Program-made: the position numbers and the translations under genes | The notes under the pieces: generated by a model | Seen by the model: only the letters and a program-made list of their open reading frames with translations | Told to the model about the DNA's origin: nothing | The model's database searches: none | Assembly: GCF_009827445.1 (NCBI RefSeq) | Contig: NZ_WTYI01000001.1 | Coordinates: 716,172-780,171 of the forward strand | Direction of reading: 5' to 3' | Length of the DNA stretch: 64,000 bases | DNA from: Qipengyuania aquimaris | Lineage (GTDB): Bacteria > Pseudomonadota > Alphaproteobacteria > Sphingomonadales > Sphingomonadaceae | In this document: piece after piece, positions 36,399 through 43,051 of the stretch | Layout of the letters: each line of letters begins with the position of its first letter | Position numbering within the stretch: position 1 is the stretch's first letter

Positions 36399-37253
36399 AT
36401 GGTGCCCGTTTTATCTGTGCTTAATATGAAAGGGGGGGTCGGAAAAACGACTGTCTCCGCACACGTGATGAGGGTGCTCTACCATCGACAGCAGAAGCGA
36501 GTCCTCCTTGTCGATTTGGACCCGCAGTTCAATTTGACGCAGGCGCTTCTGACTCAAGCCGACTATGACGACATTCTCGAAGCCAAGAAAACTGTAATGG
36601 CTGCGTTTGAGCCCCAGCCGTCCAATGATTTCTTTAAAGTTAAATCGACCAAGAATGCGCCTCCTGCAGCTTCTTCATTGACCAAACGTCTTCGTCAAAT
36701 AGGCAAGGGAGAAAAAGCAAAGCTGGACATTATTCCTGGCGCATTCGATTTAATGAAATATACTATGATCGACGATCCGGCCCAGCTTAAAATTGCATCG
36801 GATCACTTCAAATGGTTTATTTCGACTGCAAAAAATGAGTATGATCTTATAGTACTGGACTGCAATCCAAGTAGTTCTTTTGTCACTAAATGCGCTCTCG
36901 AAAACTCAACGCATGTTCTTTCTCCTGTGCGTCCGGACAAATTTTCCGTACTCGGCGTAGGGATGGTCGATCGGCTGTTTCAACATCTTTCTTTAGCCCC
37001 AGTGCATATGACATTGATAAACGGGGTTCGTCGCTATGATCCCGCCTCGCCTGTTGAAATAGAGCTCAAAGCTCACCCGAAATTTGGTGCAACCGTTCTC
37101 GGTCAACGGCTGAATGTAAGCACACATTTGGAAGCCCACCCGTCCTACACTGGCTTTGCAACTGATCGCAAAGGGCCCTATTCCTCGGTGTTGCGTGCGG
37201 AGATTGGAAAGATTGCCGATGAGATATCGCATAGGCTAGGTGGGTGGTCATGA
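36399..37253 (+). CDS. ParA/Soj-type ATPase of an accessory island
   Basis: A 284-aa deviant-Walker ATPase of the ParA/MinD group. The Walker A motif is KGGVGKTT at residues 11-18, followed by VLLVDLDPQFN and a Walker B-like DLIVLDCNPSSS. A Lys-rich insert (about residues 70-110) precedes LDIIPGAFDL. Such ATPases dimerise on ATP and position DNA or protein complexes. No ParB gene or parS-like repeat is seen. I prefer the ATG at 36399 over the one at 36366 because GGAGA stands 6 bases before it. Codon use is clearly richer in A and T than in lepA. Its stop overlaps the next start (ATGA). Confidence 0.88.
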   Translation: MVPVLSVLNMKGGVGKTTVSAHVMRVLYHRQQKRVLLVDLDPQFNLTQALLTQADYDDILEAKKTVMAAFEPQPSNDFFKVKSTKNAPPAASSLTKRLRQIGKGEKAKLDIIPGAFDLMKYTMIDDPAQLKIASDHFKWFISTAKNEYDLIVLDCNPSSSFVTKCALENSTHVLSPVRPDKFSVLGVGMVDRLFQHLSLAPVHMTLINGVRRYDPASPVEIELKAHPKFGATVLGQRLNVSTHLEAHPSYTGFATDRKGPYSSVLRAEIGKIADEISHRLGGWS

Positions 37254-37732
37254 GAATCAGACCCCAACAACTCCGCGTTTTTGCTGCCATCGCGATGCAA
37301 AGAGTGAGCGAGCGCGATCTCAGGACAACGCACGAAATTATCCAGGGGCTGAGCCCAGTTTCATTTATCGATTTGATCAGAGATCTCGAGGATGAGATTG
37401 AGAATTCGCTCAATGTTAGTTTTGAGAGCAAGGAAGAACGAGGATTCGCAGGTTCGGAATTTTCCAGCCTTTACATGGAGTTGGATCGTATCCGACGTAA
37501 AGATTTGAAAGTTCCGGTGGCTAGCTTCGTGGAACTCCTTTCGGAAGCTCTTCGCAAAGACCCTTCCGTCGAGCTTTCAAGTCTTCCTCCATTTGATCCC
37601 CGTCGAGGACTTCAGGCGTGGATCAAGCGATTGATTAAGGCGGTCGATGATCACCAAATCTATCAAGCCGTCATGTATTTACGAGATAGAAGCGGTCGAG
37701 AAGATGCCGGCTCTGCCTGGAAACTACGGTGA
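37250..37732 (+). CDS. Unrecognised 160-aa helical protein coupled to ParA-type ATPase
   Basis: I do not recognise this 160-aa protein. It is rich in charged residues and reads as mostly alpha-helical: an N-terminal segment RPQQLRVFAAIAMQR, then an acidic helix LIRDLEDEIENSL, and a basic C-terminal part WIKRLIKAVDD ending RDRSGRED. It has no signal peptide, membrane segment or Cys. The ATG overlaps the ATPase stop and its own stop overlaps the next start (GTGA), so all three proteins are translated together. In ParA-like systems a small basic partner often loads or regulates the ATPase; that role here is only inference. Confidence 0.75.
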   Translation: MRIRPQQLRVFAAIAMQRVSERDLRTTHEIIQGLSPVSFIDLIRDLEDEIENSLNVSFESKEERGFAGSEFSSLYMELDRIRRKDLKVPVASFVELLSEALRKDPSVELSSLPPFDPRRGLQAWIKRLIKAVDDHQIYQAVMYLRDRSGREDAGSAWKLR

Positions 37733-38418
37733 ACAAAGAACAATTTGACGAATTAATTGCGAATATCCAGTCTTCGGCTCTAGATTTCATCCCGTTGGCA
37801 GATCAGGGTTCGGAACGTCTTCGCCCTTCACTTGCATGGGTCGGGCATTACCTCGATGTGTCGGGCGATGATCCGAGCGCAATCTTATTGAAAGCTGCGT
37901 ACGGGAGCGCCGTCGAAAGCGTTAGCATGACAGCATTCGGAATGGTTCGTCCCGCGATGCTCGCATTGCGATCGCACTATGAATTGAGCCTGCAATATCT
38001 CTATTTCAAAGATCATCCTAAAGAGTTGAAAAGTCTTCTCGACTTTCGTTCTCAAGGCCCACTCCCTTCGGTAGTTAAGAGGTATTTGAAAGAGTTTGCG
38101 CCAAATTTCGAGTCAAGGCTCGGTAAACTTTCAAAGGTGGCCCGTCGTGAACTTAGCGATCCGTATGGGGTCTTGTCCGGTGTTGCACATGGTAACGCTC
38201 TTAATTCTATCTCTGTCGCCTCGATGCCTCACGAGCTCGTAGAGGAAAAACAATTTGTTGAACAATCGCTGGCTATTTTTAAAGCAGTTGGAGAGTCGTT
38301 GGCCGACTACTATTTGTCAGAATTTGATGCTAATTGGCTGTCAGTTCCCGAGCTAGTAAAGCAAGATGTAATGGAAAGACTTGGCGGCAAGAACCCCGCT
38401 TCCGAACTCATGCTGTAG
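37729..38418 (+). CDS. Unrecognised 229-aa helical protein, DUF5677/HEPN-like in appearance
   Basis: A 229-aa all-helical protein of uncertain family. The central part LRSHYELSLQYLYFKDHP and the later GVLSGVAHGNAL resemble proteins grouped as DUF5677 or HEPN-like, but the RX4-6H nuclease motif of active HEPN toxins is not seen. No membrane helix or signal is evident. The GTG start overlaps the preceding stop. The C-terminus ends 20 bases before the HNH gene. Its co-translation with the ParA-type ATPase and the 160-aa protein suggests one complex or pathway; the function is unknown. Confidence 0.72.
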   Translation: MNKEQFDELIANIQSSALDFIPLADQGSERLRPSLAWVGHYLDVSGDDPSAILLKAAYGSAVESVSMTAFGMVRPAMLALRSHYELSLQYLYFKDHPKELKSLLDFRSQGPLPSVVKRYLKEFAPNFESRLGKLSKVARRELSDPYGVLSGVAHGNALNSISVASMPHELVEEKQFVEQSLAIFKAVGESLADYYLSEFDANWLSVPELVKQDVMERLGGKNPASELML

Positions 38419-38438
38419 GTACGAAAGGCCATAGGATT

Positions 38439-39335
38439 ATGACCTTCGGCGTTTTCATGCACAAAGATGGGTCGATCTACGACGACATTCCTGAGGTGCA
38501 TTACCAGTTTCCGAAAAGCTATCTCAGCCGCGCTCAGCAGATGGTCGGCGACTGGATTGTCTATCGCGAGCCAGTTAAGATTCCGAACTCCAAGGGGTTC
38601 TTTGCGGTGGCGAAGGTCGAGGAAATTATCCCTGACCCAAAGGAGCCTGACCGCTATCGAGCCATCATTGAGGCAGGAAGCTATCTGCCGTTCGAGCCGA
38701 CCGTGCCGCATATCGTGAATGGCGAGCAGGTCGAGCGCGGTGTTCTCAATGAGGAAGGCAAGGTCTCTGGCCGCGCCCAAGCCGCCGTCCGCCCGCTTTC
38801 GCATTCCGACTTCGCTCGCATCATCTCGCTTGGCCTACCGGATGAGAACTTCCTCCCTCGCAGCGATGACGAAGTTGTCGAGGTCAACCGCGTTCGCGAG
38901 CATCAGACCCCGTTCGAAATCGAGCGGCCCATTGTCCAGTCGCTCGTCTCCAAGCCTTTCCGCGACCGCGCTTTCCGGCGCGCCGTGATGCACGCTTATG
39001 ATGGCCGCTGCGCGGTGACAGGGTGGAAGCTGGTCAATGGAGGAGGCCGCTTGGAAGCGCAGGCCGCGCATATCCGTCCGGTCGAGCATGGCGGCCCCGA
39101 CAGCGTGCGTAATGGCCTCGCGCTCTCAGGCACCGCGCATTGGATGTTCGACCGTGGGTTGATCGGCTTCAGGGATGACCTTGAGATTATCGTGCACCGT
39201 AAGGTGAACGACCGTGAAGGGGTTGAGGCAATCATCAACCCGACCGGCAAGCTCAAGGCGCCGGAGATTGAGTCTTATAGGCCGCATCCGAAGTTTTTGT
39301 CTTGGCACCGCGAGTTTCATGGGTTCCAGAGTTGA
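38439..39335 (+). CDS. HNH endonuclease with PUA/EVE-like N-terminal domain
   Basis: A 298-aa nuclease. The C-terminal half (about 195-270) is an HNH_2-type domain: YDGRCAVTGW, AAHIRPVEHGG and NGLALSGTAHWMFDRGL supply the metal-binding and catalytic His/Asn positions. The N-terminal 120 residues (YQFPKSYLSRAQ, GDWIVYREP, GFFAVAKVEEI, DRYRAIIE) look like a PUA/EVE-type domain, a fold that reads modified bases. That arrangement is known in modification-dependent (type IV) restriction enzymes, which makes such a role plausible. The GC content is higher than in the three genes before it. The ATG follows AGGA, 20 bases after the upstream stop. Confidence 0.85.
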   Translation: MTFGVFMHKDGSIYDDIPEVHYQFPKSYLSRAQQMVGDWIVYREPVKIPNSKGFFAVAKVEEIIPDPKEPDRYRAIIEAGSYLPFEPTVPHIVNGEQVERGVLNEEGKVSGRAQAAVRPLSHSDFARIISLGLPDENFLPRSDDEVVEVNRVREHQTPFEIERPIVQSLVSKPFRDRAFRRAVMHAYDGRCAVTGWKLVNGGGRLEAQAAHIRPVEHGGPDSVRNGLALSGTAHWMFDRGLIGFRDDLEIIVHRKVNDREGVEAIINPTGKLKAPEIESYRPHPKFLSWHREFHGFQS

Positions 39336-39359
39336 TCGAGTAAGCGAGGGATCAGGAGA

Positions 39360-39500
39360 ATGAGCGGCTTGAACGAGATGTATGACTACCATCGCGAGAT
39401 GACCGACGCTGTTTCGCAAATTTCCGGCGATGAAGAAGAATGGGTGTGGGTGATGAATGAGGAACATCGTCGACGCTATCGAACCTCCTCGAGCATGTGA
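39360..39500 (+). CDS. Small acidic protein, 46 aa
   Basis: A short reading frame starting ATG right after ATCAGGAGA, a strong ribosome site, 24 bases beyond the HNH gene. The product is acidic in the middle (GDEEEWVW) and ends in an Arg- and Ser-rich tail (HRRRYRTSSSM). No family is recognised. The good ribosome site and its position in the same orientation support translation, but the sequence around 39457-39500 can also be read as a damaged longer gene joined to the next frame, so the C-terminal residues are uncertain. Confidence 0.4.
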   Translation: MSGLNEMYDYHREMTDAVSQISGDEEEWVWVMNEEHRRRYRTSSSM

Positions 39501-39628
39501 TGGGCACCTATCCTGACGACAGCGAGAACTTCGGCATCGGGATCATGACTGGCGAACCTTCGAACGGTGAGCCTTTCGAGCTCGTTCGACGTCATTGGCT
39601 CGGGTTCGATGAGGACGAAGAGGCCTAG
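39500..39628 (+). CDS. Small acidic protein, 42 aa
   Basis: A 42-codon frame whose ATG overlaps the previous stop (TGATG). The product contains ENFGIGIMTGEP, FELVRRHW and the acidic end GFDEDEEA. In this frame the sequence upstream of the ATG reads NLLEHV for six codons and looks coding, so the true protein may start earlier and reach this frame after a one-base shift near 39481. No family is recognised. It is the last + strand element of the island. Confidence 0.38.
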   Translation: MGTYPDDSENFGIGIMTGEPSNGEPFELVRRHWLGFDEDEEA

Positions 39629-39635
39629 TCCAACT

Positions 39636-40478
39636 TTAATCCCACCCATCATCCTTGAGCGTCCGCTTGCGCGGATATTTCTCTTGCTGCGGCTCCGGGG
39701 GGCGCTTTTGCCAGTGGGGCGGGGGTAGGGGGATGGGGTTCTCGGTGTGGGACGCGGCGGGATCGTCGGGAGCGGTGCGCTTGGCGTAGTGGGGGTGGTC
39801 CGGGTCGTCCTGGGCGCGGTAGCCGTTTGCTGCGTCCTCTGCCCTGATGCGCTTGTATTCCTGCCATGCAGCCCAGGCGCGGGGGCTGTGGTTGCGCTCC
39901 ATCAGGGCCAGCGTGTCCTGGACCTTGCGCTCTATACTGGCGCGCACCTCTGCCGGAGTGACGCGGGCCTGCTCGGCCTCCCATTCCTTGCGCCATTCCT
40001 TCTTCTTGCGTTTCAGCTCCATTGTGCCGATCGCGTTCATCGCCTTGGCGCGGCGTTGACCCTCCGGGCCAGCTGCGCTTCCGGCAAACCGCTCGGGCGC
40101 GCGGTTTCTCAGCATGAACATCAGCAGGCGGTCGTTATAGGAAATGCGGGTGCCGACTAGCTGGCCATAGGAGTAGACGGGCACCTCCACCCCGTTGAGC
40201 GCGCGGTCCATGGCGACGTCCTCGATCCGCTTCATGCCGAAATCGAGCGCGGCCTCCCATGCGGCGGCGAATTCCTCGGCCCCGGGCTGGCGGCGCAGGT
40301 TGTAGGCGCCGTGGGTAGACCGGTTCACCGCGCGGCAGGCGGAGGCGACGCTGCCGGTATCGGCCAGCGCTTCGATGAAGGCGCGCTGGACATGCGGTTT
40401 CCACCCGTTGCTGCGGTCCCTCAGGCGCGGGACGGGGGTGAAGTCGGGCAGGTGGGTAGCAGGTTTGGTGTCGGACAC
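39636..40478 (-). CDS. HTH protein resembling phage terminase small subunit
   Basis: A 280-aa protein. Residues 25-75 form a helix-turn-helix-like region, with RAFIEALADTGSVASACRAV followed by AYNLRRQPGAEEFAAAW. This is the kind of module found in terminase small subunits and related putative DNA-binding proteins. The middle has YNDRLLMFMLRNRAPERF, also seen in that group, then a long basic helix (KRKKKEWRKEWEAE) and a Pro-rich, charged tail. No other phage gene is next to it, so it may be a domesticated regulator or a prophage remnant. The codon use is like the host chromosome. Confidence 0.7.
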   Translation of the reverse strand: MSDTKPATHLPDFTPVPRLRDRSNGWKPHVQRAFIEALADTGSVASACRAVNRSTHGAYNLRRQPGAEEFAAAWEAALDFGMKRIEDVAMDRALNGVEVPVYSYGQLVGTRISYNDRLLMFMLRNRAPERFAGSAAGPEGQRRAKAMNAIGTMELKRKKKEWRKEWEAEQARVTPAEVRASIERKVQDTLALMERNHSPRAWAAWQEYKRIRAEDAANGYRAQDDPDHPHYAKRTAPDDPAASHTENPIPLPPPHWQKRPPEPQQEKYPRKRTLKDDGWD

Positions 40479-40495
40479 GGCGGCTCTCCCATGCG

Positions 40496-40523
40496 AAAAG
40501 GGCCGGGGAATGCCCCGACCCTT
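40496..40523 (-). terminator. Probable Rho-independent terminator downstream of proA
   Basis: An 11-bp stem with one mismatch and a 4-base loop (40498-40508 with 40513-40523). Read on the minus strand it is followed by a short T-run opposite the A-run at 40496-40499. It lies downstream of proA on the minus strand and upstream of the helix-turn-helix gene, where the proCA transcript should end. Confidence 0.5.
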
Positions 40524-40551
40524 CGCAGTAGGAAAATGGATTCTCTTGTTT

Positions 40552-40720
40552 GCGCACCGACCTCCGTCGGCGCGTCCTCGCTATGCGTGCAGCAAGCTGC
40601 ACCCGCTGCGGGCGGGCGGTTGCCCTTGCGGACTGCTGGTCGCAGTCCGGGTGACGGCAGTCAGAGGCCGACTGGCCGTCGCGCCTTATGGCGCGGAAGC
40701 CTAAGGGCCCGGACGGGCCC
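40552..40720. repeat. Cluster of extragenic hairpins
   Basis: Five short GC-rich inverted repeats in a non-coding stretch between proA and the helix-turn-helix gene: about 40552-40574 (CCGAC/GTCGG core), 40587-40602 (GTGCAGC/GCTGCAC), 40629-40649 (CGGACTGC/GCAGTCCG), 40680-40695 (CGCGCC/GGCGCG) and 40705-40720 (GGGCCCG/CGGGCCC). No protein is supported here. They resemble extragenic palindromic elements or a structured RNA. Confidence 0.5.
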
Positions 40721-40743
40721 GCCGGCGTTTGAGGCCACACAAA

Positions 40744-42009
40744 TTACGGCCGCGTCTGGCCGTCGCCGTGGACGAGGTATTTGAAGCTGCACAGCTGCTC
40801 GAGGCCGACGGGGCCGCGGGCGTGCATCTTGCCGGTGGCGATGCCGATTTCCGCGCCCATGCCGAATTCCCCGCCGTCGGAGAACTGGGTGGAGGCGTTG
40901 TGCATGACCACCGCGCTGTCGACCGAGGTGAGGAACTGGCGGGCAGCGTCCGCGTCTTCGGTCAGGATGGCGTCGGTGTGGTGGCTGGAGTGGTCCTCGA
41001 CCCAGGCGATGCCTTCTTCGAGGCCGTCCACGATCTTCACGCTGGCGATCGGATCGAGATATTCGGTGCTCCAGTCATCTTCGCTGGCAAGCTTGAGCCG
41101 GTCGTCGATGGCAACCGCTTCCGCATCTCCGCGCAGTTCGCAGTCTGCCGCCACGGCGTCGGCGATCTTGGGCACGACCTGGTCGGCGATGGCGCGGTCG
41201 ATCACGATGCTCTCGGTCGCCCCGCAGATGCCGGTGCGGCGCAGCTTGGCGTTGCGGATGACCTTCACCGCCTTGTCCACGTCTGCCGCAGCATGGACGT
41301 AGGAGTGACAATTGCCGTCGAGGTGGAGGAGGGTGGGCACGCTCGCCTGGTCGCGGACCAGTTCGACGAGGCCACGGCCTCCGCGCGGGATGACGAGGTC
41401 GACGAATTCATCGGCCTTGAGCAGTGCAGCCACCGCAGCACGGTCGGTCGTCTGGACGGTCTGGACCGCATCCTTCGGCAGGCCTGCAGCTTCGAGGCCC
41501 TTCTGCATCGCTTCAACGATGACGCGGGTCGAATGACGGCTTTCGCTGCCGCCGCGCAAGATGATGGCGTTGCCGCTCTTGAGGCACAGGGCAGAAGCGT
41601 CCGCGCCCACGTTCGGGCGGCTTTCGTAGATCATGCCAATCACTCCGATCGGCACGGCAACGCGCTCGATGCTGAGGCCGTTGGGGCGTTCGAAGGTCGC
41701 GAGCTTGCGACCGACAGGGTCGGGCAGTTCGGCGATTTCTTCCAGCGCCTTGGCCATGCCTTCGATGCGGTCTTCGGTCAGGCGCAGGCGGTCGATGAAG
41801 CTTTCCGGCTTCTTGCCTTCCACACTGGCGACGTCCTTGCCGTTCGCATCGAGCAGGTCCGGCGTCGCTTCGCGCAGCGCCTTGGCGGCTTCGCGCAGGG
41901 CGATGTTCTTCGCCTCGGTACTGGCGGTAACCAGGCCGCGCGCTGCCTTGCGGGCGCGCTGGCCGAGATCGTGGATATGGATTTGCGGGTCGAGTGTCTG
42001 GTCGGTCAT
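40744..42009 (-). CDS. proA: Gamma-glutamyl phosphate reductase
   Basis: A 421-aa aldehyde-dehydrogenase-fold enzyme that reduces glutamyl-5-phosphate to glutamate semialdehyde, the second step of proline synthesis. The cofactor and active-site regions are typical: [39 protein letters not shown], and the catalytic Cys in GICGATES. The end [15 protein letters not shown] matches the ProA C-terminus. The length is normal. It follows proC on the same strand with 46 bases between, and the proB gene is divergent nearby, so all three proline genes are grouped. Confidence 0.97.
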   Translation of the reverse strand: MTDQTLDPQIHIHDLGQRARKAARGLVTASTEAKNIALREAAKALREATPDLLDANGKDVASVEGKKPESFIDRLRLTEDRIEGMAKALEEIAELPDPVGRKLATFERPNGLSIERVAVPIGVIGMIYESRPNVGADASALCLKSGNAIILRGGSESRHSTRVIVEAMQKGLEAAGLPKDAVQTVQTTDRAAVAALLKADEFVDLVIPRGGRGLVELVRDQASVPTLLHLDGNCHSYVHAAADVDKAVKVIRNAKLRRTGICGATESIVIDRAIADQVVPKIADAVAADCELRGDAEAVAIDDRLKLASEDDWSTEYLDPIASVKIVDGLEEGIAWVEDHSSHHTDAILTEDADAARQFLTSVDSAVVMHNASTQFSDGGEFGMGAEIGIATGKMHARGPVGLEQLCSFKYLVHGDGQTRP

Positions 42010-42055
42010 GATGTCTCTTCTATCAAATTATTGTGGCAGGCTGGAGGCAGCGCGT

Positions 42056-42847
42056 TCAGCGCAGCTCGACCGCCCGGTCGTAGCAAGCCTGCAAGGTCGC
42101 ACGCAGGCGTTCGGTGAGGCCGCCATCGCCATTGAGCGCATTGAGGCCGGCGGCCGTGGTCCCGCCCTTGCTGGTCACGCTGTTGCGAAGCTCTTCGAGC
42201 GACAGCGCGCCCGGCTCGGCGGCCATGTCGATCGCGCCGCCCATGGTGCCGAACACCATGTCGCGGGCCTGTTCTTCGGTAAAGCCGTGTTCCATGGCGA
42301 CCTCGACATAGGCGCGGGCGATTTCGAACACATATCCCGGTCCCGAGCCTGCAACGGCAGTAACCCGGTCGAGCTGTTCTTCGGTGTCCACGGTGACGGT
42401 CGTTCCCGCGCGGGCCATGAATTCCTGCGCATGGGCGAGATGTGTTTCGCTGGCTGCGGGGGAGGCGAAAATGCCGCTCACTCCGCGGCCGATGGCGGCG
42501 GGCAGGTTGGGCATCACGCGAATGACGGGCGCATCACCCATCGTCGCGGAAAGGCGCGCGGAAGAATAGCCTGCCGCAATCGAGATCACGTAGCCGTCCG
42601 GTGCGATGTGTCCGACATAGTCCGGCATGATGTCGTCGATCATCTGCGGCTTCACCGCGACGATGATGCAGTCGAAGCGTTCGCCGTCGAGCGCCGCGCG
42701 GTCCGACACCAGCCTCGCCCCTCCGGGCACGCTTGCTTGCCCCGGGTCGACCACGGTGATCGATTCCGTTCCCTTGGACCATTGCTCCAATAAAGCGGAT
42801 CCCATCTTTCCGCATCCGACTATCAGGACTGTATTGATAATAATAAT
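42056..42847 (-). CDS. proC: Pyrroline-5-carboxylate reductase without a canonical start codon
   Basis: The last step of proline synthesis. The coding frame shows the expected ending for ProC, VAGSGPGYVFE, MVFGTMGGAIDMA and TSKGGTTAAGLNAL. The first ATG (42805) falls inside the NAD(P) loop: the codons before it read NTVLIVGCGK directly into MGSALL, so the true N-terminus is upstream. Before the in-frame TGA at 42850-42848 only ATT, ATC and CTG codons are available. The end given here (42847) is the first codon after that stop. An ATG at 42863 opens another frame and would need a one-base shift. Start codon loss or an unusual AUU/CUG start are the options. Confidence 0.88.
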   Translation of the reverse strand: MIIINTVLIVGCGKMGSALLEQWSKGTESITVVDPGQASVPGGARLVSDRAALDGERFDCIIVAVKPQMIDDIMPDYVGHIAPDGYVISIAAGYSSARLSATMGDAPVIRVMPNLPAAIGRGVSGIFASPAASETHLAHAQEFMARAGTTVTVDTEEQLDRVTAVAGSGPGYVFEIARAYVEVAMEHGFTEEQARDMVFGTMGGAIDMAAEPGALSLEELRNSVTSKGGTTAAGLNALNGDGGLTERLRATLQACYDRAVELR

Positions 42848-42931
42848 TCACCGTTCTGCGCATTCAGCGCGTTGATTAGAGTATCGAGTTCTTCGAAAAA
42901 CTTTGAATAGGGTTTCGTAGACCCGAAAATA

Positions 42932-42960
42932 TTGATAAGAGTATTTCTTGTTATTTATAT
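42932..42960 (+). promoter_or_regulatory. Sigma-70-like promoter of proB
   Basis: TTGATA (42932-42937), a 17-base spacer and TTATAT (42955-42960) form a good sigma-70 match in an unusually AT-rich 200-base stretch between proC and proB. It would give a leader of about 85 bases before the proB ATG. The same region must carry the divergent proC promoter. Confidence 0.6.
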
Positions 42961-43051
42961 CCTCGGAAAATTTTCAAAATCCTATTGTGCAACGCACCAT
43001 TACTATCTATATGGGTTTCCGAAAATTTCAAGGCTGAATAACTTTTTGATT

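Noticed and set aside
36399..37253. ParA gene as evidence of a plasmid or chromosome partition locus
   Set aside because: No ParB-like gene, no repeated parS-like sites and no replication gene nearby. The two co-translated proteins do not look like ParB.
39636..40478. Prophage at the island
   Set aside because: Only one terminase-small-subunit-like protein. No integrase, portal, capsid or tail genes and no attachment repeats were seen.
42534..42863. Separate small gene starting at ATG 42863 on the minus strand
   Set aside because: It overlaps proC in another frame and its product has no sensible motif; it is better explained as the out-of-frame upstream ATG of proC.
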